A stretch of DNA of 64,000 nucleotides from Nectonema munidae (lineage: Eukaryota; Nematomorpha; Nectonematoida; Nectonematidae), in the NCBI GenBank assembly GCA_030549495.1, contig JAUIRK010000511.1, positions 1,222,501 to 1,286,500 on the forward strand, in the 5' to 3' direction. Below, in pieces: positions 45,101 through 50,770 of the stretch. Below the pieces are notes generated by a model. That model made no database searches, was not told the DNA's origin, and saw nothing but the letters and a program-made list of their open reading frames with translations. The first letter of the stretch is position 1, and each line of letters starts with the position of its first letter. Position numbers and translations under genes: made by a program.

Positions 45101-47027
45101 TTTCCAATATCTCCTATTGTAGTATAATTCAAGCCTTCAAGCATCACTTCACCTTTTCCATTATCAAATCTCCCCCCCCCTTTTTTTTCCTCTCGATAAT
45201 TTTAAAAAAAACCCTTTTAACATTAACATTAAAAAAAAAAATTATATTAATATTCCCTTTTTTTTTTTTCTTTTTTTTCCCTTTTTTTTTTTTTTGTTTT
45301 TTTTTTTTTTTTTCTTCTTTTTTATAAAAAATTTTCTTTTTTTTTTTTTTTTTATAAAAATTTTAATGTTAGAAAAAAAAAATATTTTTTCTTCCTATCA
45401 AATGATTTACAACACTTTTTGAAGAAACCTTACTTTAATCTGCTATCAAAAAATTTTAATAGAAGATAACTTTTCCTCTCCTCAATCTGAACTGAAGAGA
45501 TTGCATAACCGATATAAGTAAACAAATCAAGTATACTTGAATGCCAGAGCTTCTAAAAATGAACAAGCAACTTTTAGAAAGAGGCATTTTTTTTGACTAA
45601 GACTCTGGTTTCGAGAACAATTTGTCATTTCATGTGTTTATTTCCATCTTAATGACTTTGGATGAAGAAAGTTTTCTGGTGCTTAACAACTACTTTACAT
45701 AATTTTCAATAAAGTTGTGCGTTAGGTGAAACAATGAAATTTTCCGTAAAGTTCTGTAACTAATTTTAGACAAGTCAATTTTGGCCGTTTTAGGCATTAT
45801 TTTAAATTGAAATTGTTGAATTTAGTCTAAACAAAAACAAAGAAATATAGATAAATGAATTCCAAATGAAGAAAAAGGCATTCTTTAAAATAATTCATAA
45901 ACTTTGGATAACATTCTGTCTCTTGCCACAATCACGAAGTGAACAATAAAAAAGGATAAAGCTTTTTCCTTCTCATTCCCAGTCCTGCCCCCCCTTTTCC
46001 CATTTTTTTTTTTTTTAAAAAAAAACCTCCAAAAGGAAAAGGGTTTTTTTTGATTCTTTTTTTTTTTTTTTTAAAAAAAAAAAAGTTCTCCCCAATCCAA
46101 TTTTACCAATCGACCTTCTTAAGTAGGTGATTATTATAGCCCTTAGGCAGTTGAAAACTAATTAGGTAATTAAATTATAATAATTAAAAGATAAGTTCAA
46201 CTGAATCTCCTAATTGAGTCTCTCCCCCTTACGAATTTTTCCTTCTACCCCAAGAAACCATATTTTTAGAAAGATAAATTATAAAATTGTTTAATATAAT
46301 ATACTTAAAAATTAAAGAATATTTTAAAAGCAATTATTGTTAGAAAGAAGTTTTTCATTAAAAAAAATTGGTTTACTTTGCAATTGGTTCTAGGACAATT
46401 GATATATTTATTTAAAAAATCTTATTATTAAATTAAAACTCTAAAATTAATTATGTCATAAACACTAAATAAAATTTGTTCTAAATTAATCATATTTTTT
46501 AAAATCATTGGATTTATTAGATATATACGGGGGGGGGGGGGGGCAATTGTCCTACCTTGCAATTAACTTATTGCAAATGAGAACAAACTTTCGATTTGCT
46601 GAATTTCAGGTTCCAACTTCAATAACGCTTTAGATTTTGCGAAGGCTAGAACTGCGATAGTCGCATTTGATGTCATTTTCAAACATCTTTCCTATTTTTT
46701 GGAATCTTCTGATTTGTTTCAATTTTGCATTATTATTCTCTAGAACGACATTATAACAGATTGGACAAGCTTCTAGAAAGCTCTAAAATAGTGGCATTCT
46801 TTTCAGATTCCATAAATCCCTTAACACACCCATCTCAAATATTGAAATCAGATAAACTCTCTTCAAGCATCCCCAGTCTTTGTGAAGGAGAGAGTTTAAA
46901 CACCGGAAACAAGTATATTGTATTCTTATTTTTTATCCTAACTTCAATTTATATTTTAGGAAAGTCAAAAAAATATGATACAAAGGAAAGAAATTCCTTG
47001 AAGGTGCCAGAAAATGATTTCATTTGA
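15089..47027 (+). CDS. TBL3: UTP13/TBL3, WD40 protein of the UTP-B complex (17-18 exons)
   Basis: Orthologue of human TBL3 and yeast Utp13, a tandem WD40 protein of the UTP-B subcomplex of the nucleolar small-subunit processome, needed for 18S pre-rRNA processing. My model joins exons 15089-15156, 16347-16398, 18597-18692, 18757-18909, 19767-19915, 28554-28766, 29561-29799, 31323-31711, 33466-33590, 36705-36921, 38682-38917, 40993-41149, 41208-41266, 42331-42437, 43772-43849, 43907-44065 and 46744-46912 plus 46960-46978 (or read-through to 47027). All phases match, giving about 880-895 aa against roughly 808 in human. Diagnostic stretches are YEIKPFYSGGNFE, GHFSAVTSIDFYDDSRKA, CAHTDIVTSVNVF, AHDKDITCVCLSPNDKFLAS, GHKRGLW, LALSLDRPHTLLTIIK and FCINWNTNSKNCHA; the last two lie in the C-terminal Utp13 domain. 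Introns range from 57 bp to 8.6 kb and hold most of the local transposons. Confidence 0.93.
15854..16285. repeat. Inverted-repeat MITE in TBL3 intron 1
   Basis: TTAACCCGTTAGCGACC at 15,854 looks like a piggyBac-type end. 15,880-15,960 (CAATGCTCTTTAATACAAAT and neighbours) is repeated in inverted orientation at about 16,195-16,280, leaving a roughly 240-bp loop. A third copy of the arm lies at 19,636-19,705. The right arm ends only about 65 bp before TBL3 exon 2. Confidence 0.6.
16347..16398 (+). CDS. TBL3: TBL3 exon 2
   Basis: Acceptor TTATCTTAG, donor GTGATT. It encodes YEKTYEIKPFYSGGNFE, the N-terminal segment ahead of the first WD repeat. Confidence 0.85.
17385..18173 (-). mobile_element. 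Non-autonomous element, inverted copy of 34.1-34.7 kb
   Basis: The reverse complement of 17,780-18,165 matches 34,139-34,520 at roughly 80% by eye, including ATACTTCCAGCGAAAATATT and TGAAGTAGTCTA. A second matching block, around GTGCAAACAAAAAT, lies at 17,390-17,440. The outer terminus is truncated at GAGGAT. It lies in TBL3 intron 2. Confidence 0.75.
18597..18692 (+). CDS. TBL3: TBL3 exon 3
   Basis: Acceptor ACTTTTAG, donor GTATGT. It encodes 32 residues starting VSEDGSLLYCLYANTLNALS, the first WD blade. Confidence 0.9.
18757..18909 (+). CDS. TBL3: TBL3 exon 4 (GC donor)
   Basis: Acceptor GCTTCTAG. It encodes 51 residues including an acidic NEDEDEDD run and VIVSYKSQLLKEWNLDS. It ends AAG followed by GCAAGA, a GC-AG intron with otherwise good donor consensus; no GT donor keeps phase nearby. 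Confidence 0.87.
19434..19551 (+). repeat. tRNA-derived SINE, copy 1
   Basis: The head is GGTTGGTTAGATACTACG, and the pol III B box GGTTCGATCCC is at 19,473-19,483. The shared body and tail run to CGATGAAAACATCC. It is almost identical to 59,010-59,126 through the head. It lies in TBL3 intron 4. Confidence 0.75.
19636..19705 (+). repeat. Solo arm of the intron-1 MITE
   Basis: AATGCTTTTTAATA…CTTTACATTAGATGTGTC repeats the arm at 15,900-15,955. It is in TBL3 intron 4, about 60 bp before exon 5. Confidence 0.55.
19767..19915 (+). CDS. TBL3: TBL3 exon 5
   Basis: It encodes TYHNAPIVIMAYDASSSLLA and ESLKVWDMAKHF. The donor is GTTTTT at 19,916: the nearer GTs break phase, whereas this one gives GVSNFLRFNTN, matching human GVVHLVAFHPD. 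Confidence 0.88.
20922..23750 (-). CDS. LINE ORF2: endonuclease and reverse transcriptase, 942 codons
   Basis: The N-terminal AP-type endonuclease shows HLNCRSL (N39), ALTEIW (E69), IIYRPP, GDFNLDL (D167/N169) and SDHLP (S233-H235). The reverse transcriptase shows NYRPISLLPFIGKIFEKII, IDFSKAFDSINYEYLL, GVPQGSILGPLLFILYVNDI and the catalytic LYADD (D678/D679). There is no RNase H domain. The C-terminus has the usual SIKTWNSLPICIRL tail. The frame contains no stops. The listed start is a TTG: the frame is open back to the ORF1 stop codon 12 bases upstream, with no ATG between, so ORF2 probably depends on termination-reinitiation or a downstream start. Confidence 0.93.
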   Translation of the reverse strand: MLGFSNIDFNFFTIDSLKNFLYSHKNGASSCDLSVFHLNCRSLDKNYDDIKLLIDEIGSSKIDIFALTEIWKPRCNNDIDGYNFICSERKQGRGGGLGLYVDNMYAFNLVCNNLTFTSFEVMIVDVSNFRIIIIYRPPCLDCKLFLLELETLFLNTDAKKNTFILGDFNLDLNKFDICRNVSNFYNLMYEKSFYPCILGPTRFSKSTSSCIDNIFSNFSCAGSISGNIALDISDHLPNFIVCKNYFKNVNHFNLNDEYCRIYNNKNFKNFYSNLYIEDWLIDINKGANEYYDEMIKKITKIIDISFPLVKRTYPSHKVNTWYTSELNSIKKVKDMLFHKFLKNRTLETWNLYKSIRSKYNKKVRFLKNEFYRTKFSILRNNVKDSWKVINNLLGRKRNMLIPLKPNDFNNFFSSFSYQSNCHHFPSFNISPVMNSFFFDEISVDDIVITATSFNSSSSAGWDNISNKIGMIFISFLSKNICLLFNKIFLESCYPISLKIAKVIPVFKSGNKCYPSNYRPISLLPFIGKIFEKIIFNRMIKYLNKFDIINSRQFGFRPGMSTDLAVGNLVNYNLETLDNGLESCVIYIDFSKAFDSINYEYLLAKLHRYGFRDKFLELLKSYLSNRQQYVFVNNSASKYSKLNKGVPQGSILGPLLFILYVNDIFSLQNSDFTLYLYADDCTILYRSKNLFLDQYIINKFLSEFYNWCCTNELYINVSKSKYMIFSKFNKNICLFLKIGENYLQRTNTYNYLGVTIDFNLSFSNHFNNVLKDTSIALGMLFKIKNLLDTKTKINIYYALFHSKILYSNFIWSSSNVSKLPTLQKKQDRALKVLFNRDAEYIRSLYKIPNLLQIRQIQLSLFVHKCINLKHEINFNYCENRQFHHHNLRNKHNLRNIRYKFAKSNKFFIKKSIKTWNSLPICIRLLKNTCSFKRKCKKFFISTR
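23763..24832 (-). pseudogene. LINE ORF1: gag-like protein with zinc knuckles, one frameshift
   Basis: From ATG 24,832 a coiled-coil-like, Lys-rich region (MEHIDKLKDLLGKIETLSKK) continues to about 24,070. The conserved C-terminal zinc knuckles then appear in another frame: CNICCKYGHNSTSC (CX2CX4HX4C) and CKFCSGSHLSSVC (CX2CX3HX4C), ending at TAA 23,763-23,765. A single indel near 24,065-24,075 explains the switch. The first frame also happens to run open to 23,591, overlapping ORF2, but that part lacks family features. The zinc-knuckle frame is the same as ORF2's. Confidence 0.8.
25729..25793 (+). repeat. 23-bp direct repeat, 42 bp apart
   Basis: AAACTTAATCCTGCTATCTT plus AAT occurs exactly at 25,729-25,751 and 25,771-25,793, between the LINE and the hAT. 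It could be a small tandem duplication or a footprint of an earlier insertion. Confidence 0.85.
25818..28098 (+). mobile_element. hAT-Charlie transposon, 2.28 kb, TIRs and 8-bp TSD
   Basis: The ends are TAGGGGTCTCCAAACT (left) and, reverse-complemented, CAGGGGTCATCAAAGT (right). The left subterminal CAAACTACGGCCCGCGGGCC and the right GGGCCACA / GCGGGCC words are typical of Charlie-group hATs. The direct repeat GAGTAGAG flanks the element at 25,810-25,817 and 28,099-28,106. The element is inserted in sense orientation in TBL3 intron 5 and carries one transposase gene with only two visible breaks. Confidence 0.92.
26136..27940 (+). pseudogene. hAT (ZBED5/FAM200-like) transposase, two breaks
   Basis: The start ATG at 26,136 is followed by a basic MASKKRKVDKECR and a BED-type zinc finger (CLIC…HYETKH). 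Then come ITKKLAERGKPFTDGILIKE, the first catalytic Asp in FSVAIDESVDLSS, the second in CVTVDGGPNMAGI, the KTVRWLSCVKLLSRFLKL motif, and the hAT C-terminal dimerisation motif TYKCEQTFSKMKYIKSTHRT. A one-base frameshift lies near 26,645-26,665 at an A/T homopolymer, and an in-frame TGA at 27,743-27,745 precedes the C-terminal block. Otherwise full length at about 600 codons. Confidence 0.9.
28554..28766 (+). CDS. TBL3: TBL3 exon 6
   Basis: Acceptor GATTTTCAG, donor GTAAAT. It encodes LFSASTTDNIISLWSIMS and GHFSAVTSIDFYDDSRKA. It follows the 8.6-kb intron that holds the LINE and the hAT. Confidence 0.92.
28825..28990 (+). repeat. GAT/GAA-rich low-complexity tract
   Basis: Purine-rich GATGATGAT and AAGAAAAAG repeats just downstream of TBL3 exon 6, within intron 6. 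It is not part of the exon, which ends at a good GTAAAT donor. Confidence 0.6.
29045..29200 (+). repeat. Dispersed repeat, inverted relative to 43.57-43.72 kb
   Basis: It shares AATACAAATAAATAG, AAGTTTGTGTCAAGAATGTC and ATGTACGATTGCGCTAACAC with the reverse complement of 43,570-43,720. It is in TBL3 intron 6. Confidence 0.7.
29561..29799 (+). CDS. TBL3: TBL3 exon 7
   Basis: Acceptor TTAATTTTAG, donor GTAAGG. It encodes SSSRDKVVMVWCLQKF and TPKLWSLLTGKCVFKAAS, two WD blades. Confidence 0.9.
29800..31322. other. TBL3 intron 7 with a hAT-like end
   Basis: CAGTGATTCCTAACAGGTGT followed by GCCGCGGCAC at 29,993 is typical of a hAT terminus (the GTTCTCAAACGGTGTGCCGCGGCAC type). The partner end was not found. 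I saw nothing else supportable. Confidence 0.4.
31323..31711 (+). CDS. TBL3: TBL3 exon 8
   Basis: Acceptor TGTTTTTTAG, donor GTATAC. It encodes LIGHLDQVTSLKYCGVDESF and CAHTDIVTSVNVF. A lineage-specific loop (LTFTNNSNIFQIILF) lies between blades; no intron is needed to explain it because the frame stays open. Confidence 0.88.
31712..33465. other. TBL3 intron 8, no element recognised
   Basis: AT-rich sequence. I found no reading frame with a domain, no TIR pair and no tandem array. Confidence 0.4.
33466..33590 (+). CDS. TBL3: TBL3 exon 9
   Basis: Acceptor TTCAATTCAG, donor GTATCT. It encodes DNTLILWSLHSLSK and SAIGHTASVTSVACSQ. Confidence 0.9.
34123..34690 (+). mobile_element. Non-autonomous element with CAGGGGCGCACATCCTC end
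   Basis: It starts CAGGGGCGCACATCCTCA and has no ORF with a domain. The same sequence in inverted, diverged form lies at 17,385-18,173, and the same terminus at 5,289. The right end is unclear. It is in TBL3 intron 9. Confidence 0.7.
34885..35012 (+). repeat. tRNA-derived SINE, diverged copy 3
   Basis: The A-box region is CATGGCAGGTTAGTTGAGAT, and the B box GGATTCGATTCC is at 34,931-34,942. The body ACATAAGCGG…CAATGAAAATACATC parallels ATACAAGCGG…CGATGAAAACATCC of the other copies. It is in TBL3 intron 9. Confidence 0.65.
35450..35622. repeat. 42-bp minisatellite, about 4 copies
   Basis: GTCCATG recurs at 42-bp spacing (35,492, 35,534, 35,576) within units of the form GTCCATGGGACGAACTGTCT plus TATGAAAATAATGGGGCGAA. 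It leaves an open minus-strand frame of repeated peptide that I regard as a by-product of the period being a multiple of three. Confidence 0.9.
36705..36921 (+). CDS. TBL3: TBL3 exon 10
   Basis: Acceptor CGTATTTAG, donor GTTAGC. It encodes FFISGSQDLTIKKW, a basic linker (SEKRSKDRKHRAH) and AHDKDITCVCLSPNDKFLAS. Confidence 0.92.
37145..37362 (+). mobile_element. RTE-type LINE tail ending in (ATG)n
   Basis: It translates to KKRWKDAVKEDIKKRNLKIE, then DAKMRGEWRRR and PGQRPAPFESE before a stop. This is the C-terminal helix of RTE/BovB-like ORF2 proteins (the W..VV.EDM...GL..EDA.DR..W pattern). The ATGATGATG microsatellite directly after the stop is the usual RTE 3' end. It is a heavily 5'-truncated copy, in sense orientation in TBL3 intron 10. 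Confidence 0.75.
38682..38917 (+). CDS. TBL3: TBL3 exon 11
   Basis: Acceptor TCTTTTTAG, donor GTAAGC. It encodes IWNVEDGSLHGVCRGHKRGL and VDKVLATASSDSTIKLWCLN. Confidence 0.93.
38918..40992 (+). other. TBL3 intron 11 with a hAT-like remnant
   Basis: 39,970-40,100 reads CADEDFLDFCDPAFEMMNDC, reminiscent of the segment after a BED finger in hAT transposases. At 40,220-40,325, TATCGTTAATTTC…GTCGTTATTTTGCCAACATT resembles the TCGTTATCG-rich ends of arthropod-type hATs. Together they suggest a decayed element at about 39.72-40.33 kb. The rest is featureless. Confidence 0.35.
40993..41149 (+). CDS. TBL3: TBL3 exon 12
   Basis: Acceptor TTCATTCTAG, donor GTTTTT. It encodes GTNGLLKLWNIKESE and AHSDKVWALTANRNEDVLIS, the last WD blade. 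Confidence 0.92.
41208..41266 (+). CDS. TBL3: TBL3 exon 13
   Basis: It encodes DVTQEMLDEISIKKKTLSG, matching the helix after human VILWKDVTEAE. The preceding intron is only 58 bp. Confidence 0.85.
41267..42330. other. TBL3 intron 13, nothing recognised
   Basis: AT-rich. It has a ten-base G run near 42,282 shortly before exon 14, and no coding or repeat signal I can defend. Confidence 0.4.
42331..42437 (+). CDS. TBL3: TBL3 exon 14
   Basis: Acceptor TTCTATTTAG, donor GTGTTC. It encodes EQRLSNLLFERSYTDETFNL and ALSLDRPHTLLTIIK, the start of the Utp13 C-terminal domain. Confidence 0.93.
43570..43720 (-). repeat. Dispersed repeat, partner of 29.05-29.20 kb
   Basis: In reverse complement it matches the TBL3 intron 6 copy over about 130 bp. 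It ends about 50 bp before TBL3 exon 15. Confidence 0.7.
43772..43849 (+). CDS. TBL3: TBL3 exon 15
   Basis: Acceptor ATTGTTTTCAG, donor GTACTT. It encodes IGMTAGKSASTKLESVLMKL. The next intron is 57 bp. Confidence 0.82.
43907..44065 (+). CDS. TBL3: TBL3 exon 16
   Basis: It encodes DQLLRFCINWNTNSKNCHAS and SLPNIKESLQALIPYT, nearly colinear with human FCVTWNTNSRHCHEA…ALEALLPYT. Confidence 0.93.
44590..45070 (-). pseudogene. hAT-family transposase fragment
   Basis: The minus-strand frame …LTDAARYNISASDL…KSFYKNVDELKG resembles the LL.TDAAPYM.KAG..L...YP conserved block of CGGBP1-associated hAT transposases. Downstream minus-strand frames are broken. It lies in TBL3 intron 16. Confidence 0.4.
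45170..45380. repeat. Homopolymer-dominated tract
   Basis: Almost entirely runs of T, A and C (CCCCCCCC, then T runs of 10 or more broken by single bases). A similar tract lies at 45,985-46,090, and a G run of about 15 at 46,529-46,543. Such strings are typical of consensus errors in noisy assembly, though genuine low complexity is possible. Confidence 0.7.
45985..46090. repeat. Second homopolymer tract
   Basis: Successive runs of C, T, A, G, T and A with almost no mixed sequence. It has the same character as 45,170-45,380 and is in the same TBL3 intron. Confidence 0.7.
46744..46978 (+). CDS. TBL3: TBL3 terminal exon(s)
   Basis: It encodes ERHYNRLDKLLESSKIVAFF, then a Ser-rich tail. Either a 47-bp intron (46,913-46,959, GTATAT to TTTTAG) is spliced, giving a short basic end NKKVKKI with stop at 46,976-46,978, or the frame reads through to a stop at 47,025-47,027. 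The read-through version contains a hydrophobic YIVFLFFILTSIYIL stretch odd for a nucleolar protein, which favours splicing. Confidence 0.8.
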
Positions 47028-47031
47028 AAAA

Positions 47032-47037
47032 AATAAA
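47032..47037 (+). terminator. AATAAA polyadenylation signal of TBL3
   Basis: AATAAA occurs just downstream of either possible TBL3 stop codon. It is the only one close to the 3' end. Confidence 0.6.
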
Positions 47038-47566
47038 ATGTTTAGCTTTTGCAACTTATTTTTGAATGCCACACATATGTAAGGAAAAAGTAGATAAACT
47101 ATAGCAAGATACTTTTGGTGTAAAATAAAAAAAGTACTTTAAATTTCAAAAATGCCTGTTTCTTCATATATATAAGCGCTATCAGAATTTTTTTGAAAAC
47201 TTCTATGTAGTCGTATAAAAATGTATTATAATACTAAATATAATAGTAACATCGTTTTATCTTATTAAAAGTGCATTATTTACATATTTACCTTTTAGTA
47301 ACATATAAATTAAAAATGACAAAATCAAAGCCCTTAATTTTGAAGCTTCTTCCAAAGCCTTCAGAGGAAAACAAAAACTCAGGTGTCTTTCACATAAAAC
47401 ATAATAAAAATATAGCAGTACCTAAATGAATGACTAAATAAATTCTTTTATAATAAAAACGATTTCATTGTTTACGCGAAGGATGATTCATCACTCTTCT
47501 TCGGAAAGAAAAATCTTGAAATATTACGTTTTCATTGAGCGGTATACCACGTGTGCATAAATCGTA

Positions 47567-48853
47567 TTGAACTCTGACAACTGTCTGACCGGATACTCCA
47601 TTCCAAAGCATTGTTTTGATAAATTTGAAGTGTATCACCTACTTTCTTATTTTGCTTGCTTGTTACACATTGGTGAATGTTTGGACCAAAAAGTTGAAAT
47701 TTTCACACTTTTCAGTGAAACCTGTGTATCGCCTTTCCTAAAAGCTTCTCTTGAAAGAAAATTGTTTTTTCTGATACATTATTTTCTTTCTTTTGATGAT
47801 AAAAGCATAAGAAACCTCGATGACAAACTTGCTGCAGTGAGAATTTTACACGATCACTTCTATAAAGTTTTTGCCCAATATTGGACTCCCAATACTGCTG
47901 TGACTATTGATGAACAATTGGTTAGTTTCAGAGGGAATTTCAACTCCAAAATTTACGATCCAAAAAAACCAGGGCATTATGGTATTAAAATTTATCAAAT
48001 AAACGATTCAAAAAGCTTTTATTACATGAAACCTGACATATATATTTCCGCTTTAGAACACTCAAGTTATTTTTCCGCTATTTCCATAATAAAACGACTT
48101 GTTTCCGATTCAAATTTGCCAGAGGGTATTGGTATTTATATGGATAGGTTTTTTACTTCTCATGAAATATTCAGGTGGGCCCTTACAAAAAACTACACTG
48201 TATGTGTGACTGTGATGTCTACGAAAAGATTTATCCCAAAAAATTTACAGCCGAACTATCTAAAAACTCTCAAGCTAAATGAGTGTGAAACTCATGTAGT
48301 TTATTCGAAAGATGCCTCTCTCGACATACATTCCGAAACGAAACTTCAAAGTTGTTTACATTTTATCGTAACAACCCCGAAAAAAGTTGAAATAACTTGT
48401 ATTGCGGGCAAACCTGAATCAATGATTGAATATAACAAGCATAAAAGTGGAGTAGATGTTGGTAACAGGATGTTCAAGCAATATCGAAGCTAACAAGCCT
48501 TGTAGAAGGTGGCCGATGGCGATATTCAGCAATTATTTGGACTGAACTCCTTTATCATATCCAAGTTCAACTCTCCGCAAGATTTTCCTTCTATAAAAAG
48601 TGGAGGAAGAAATATTTTCATAAAAAGGCTCTCTCTACTTTTATCGCAAGAATCAATGAGAGTAAGATCTAATCCAGCACAAACAAACTTGAAAACTAAA
48701 TCCCTCCTCAACTTTTATGGCTTTCCCAACCAACTCCATCTTCAGCTTCTTCCCTCAGAGGATTTTGTTTTTTATGCCTACCCATGGAAAAACGAAGCAC
48801 TAGAAAATGTTCGAAATACTGCATTCAAACTTGCAAATTACACTCTAAACTAA
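47567..48853 (+). pseudogene. piggyBac transposase, broken
   Basis: It encodes the DDE core of a piggyBac-family transposase (DDE_Tnp_1_7): VTIDEQLVSFRG (first Asp), IGIYMDRFFTSHEI (second Asp) and YNKHKSGVDVGNRMFKQYR (third, the G-V-D motif). The main frame stops at 48,491. It resumes in the same frame as NSFIISKFNSPQDF, while CRRWPMAIFSNYLD lies in another frame between, so at least two indels or stops disrupt the region. The usual N-terminal 150 or so residues are missing or unrecognisable. No Cys-rich C-terminal finger is seen. Confidence 0.85.
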
Positions 48854-49204
48854 TATGCGATAAATGCTTCTAATTTTACGTGAGCGTCCTTTTTTGCCTT
48901 TTGTATTCTTTGCAAATCAAAATTGTAATAAAAGCTTTTGTCCTTAACTTGAAAACACTACGATAGTATATTTTCAGAAATGAAAATAAATATTTTAATA
49001 TTTTTTAACAAAAGCGAGTGAATTATTATGTATTTGTGTGATCCGAATGTGCAACTACAAACCATAGAAAGTCTTTAAGTCGAATAAAATCTTAAATAAA
49101 TCCATTTTTGAAATATGAAATTCGGTTTCGTTTTTCTTTTATTAAAGTAAATGTTTAAAATTAAATTTACATAATAGAATTACTAAAAGTGTTATGGAAA
49201 AATT

Positions 49205-49223
49205 TTTGGCATTAGCGAGTTAA
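49205..49223. mobile_element. Probable right end of the piggyBac element
   Basis: TTGGCATTAGCGAGTTAA reads in reverse complement as TTAACTCGCTAATGCC, a piggyBac-like end with its TTAA target at 49,220-49,223. It resembles TTAACCCGTTAGCGACC at 15,854. I could not find the left partner. Confidence 0.45.
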
Positions 49224-50440
49224 AGTTTGATCTGGAGTAAATTGCCATATCTCTGTAAAGCTCAGTGTTGCTTCTCATCTTTGTTATAAAAATTGAACAC
49301 GGATCAAAAGAGACAGAAAAACCACATGTTTTTGAAATTTTTTATATTATGCATAATATTAATTCAGCAGATAATTGATTATAACTAAATTACATAAAGT
49401 TACATTTTAATTTCAAAAAAATTTTCCCACTTTTGAAATATTTTCTTTTTTTAAAAAAATAACAGCTAATTTCAAAATTATTGCCCAAAGATTCAAATTT
49501 TTCACTAGTGGGTAATTTCCTACATTTTTCGGAAACGCTGTGCTAGACCTGTGAAGTAGGAAGCAAATGATTTTGTTTCATAATCTCACCCAAGAAATGC
49601 GTTAATTCTCTTAAAGATAACAACTATTCCTTTCTTTACCTCATTTTTAAAGCAAGATTATAGGAGTTGTTTCTTAGTTTTTGCTAAACATGTTAATATG
49701 ATGGTGAACTTTTATTTTGTCTAACAAATCGTTCATTGTAGTGGTTTAATATTTTGGTATATTATTAAATTCAATTTATAACACAATATGCAAAGTGGAT
49801 ATGACCGTCTGGCATTTTCTTAGGGCAAAGAGTGTTAGAAGACCTCTTTTTCTGAGTTGTCAGTTTTGCTCGAATTAAATTTGAAATACACTAAATAAAA
49901 TCAACATCACAAAATCTTGCTCTAAGATTAATAATAATCTGAACCAATTTAGTATGCGATGAAATTAAAATATTAAAAAGAATGCCCTTTTCTTCATTTA
50001 TCTTTGTTTAGATTCAGTTCAACACCTTCAGGTTAAAGGAATGCGTAAAACAGCCAAAAGTGACTTGTCTGAAATTTGGAGAACTATGCATCCTAACCCA
50101 GAACTTCATTGTAAATATTATTCAATTCTGAAATTATTGCCACGTGAATGCTAAACAACGCTGACAAACAAATACGTGTATACAACTACGAAACAGCTGA
50201 CTTTTAAGCATGGTTTAACTTCTTTATTTTTCTCATTTCTGTTTTCATACAAAATAAAATTTACAAGCTGTCCACATGCATTCCGAAATCTCAGAAGAAT
50301 AAACGATAGGAATTAACAATGGTCATTTCAAAGGGAAAAAGGCATTTAAATTGTCTTGTAAAACCTGATGAAAAGTTACAAAGAGATTTTTAATTAAAAA
50401 ATAAATTAATTTAAATACACACACATATATAGGTGTATAT
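49224..50440. other. Intergenic 3' region between converging genes
   Basis: AT-rich, with no gene seen. It should hold the 3' UTR and poly(A) site of the PDZ gene: TTTATT (AATAAA on the minus strand) occurs at 50,546-50,551 and again near 50,224. Confidence 0.4.
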
Positions 50441-50442
50441 GT

Positions 50443-50464
50443 ATAATAATAATAATAATAATAA
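50443..50464. repeat. (ATA)n microsatellite
   Basis: Seven ATA/TAA units, preceded by a short ACACAC and TATATA stretch. Confidence 0.85.
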
Positions 50465-50576
50465 GAGATGCACGCAGAAAATAAAAGAAATTTTTGGATC
50501 GTCGTCGTCATCATCATGCGCGAGTTAGGAGGGGCAATGCATAGATTTATTCTTGGAATTTGTGATTCTTTCTATA

Positions 50577-50770
50577 CTATTCTTTGTCGATATCGAGGAC
50601 GCTATCGTTGGGAGAAAGGCGAGAAAAGACGAGGAGAGAGACTTTTCCGTCCGAAAGACTTTTAAGGTACTTCCACGCTTCGAAGTGACTCCGTCCTTGC
50701 ATCGCAGTTCCATTTATTTCGATGATTTCATCGCCCACATTCAGCTTCTCGCATCTTTCCGCAGACCCTC
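50577..50770 (-). CDS. PDZ gene terminal exon
   Basis: Acceptor TGTTGTTTAG. GSAERCEKLNVGDEIIEING and SHFEAWKYLKSLSDGKVSLL, then a short acidic tail (NDSVLDIDKE) and stop at 50,577-50,579. Confidence 0.93.

Noticed and set aside
45067-45327. Phe/Ile-rich 86-codon frame
   Set aside because: It is poly-T translated as phenylalanine in a suspect homopolymer tract.
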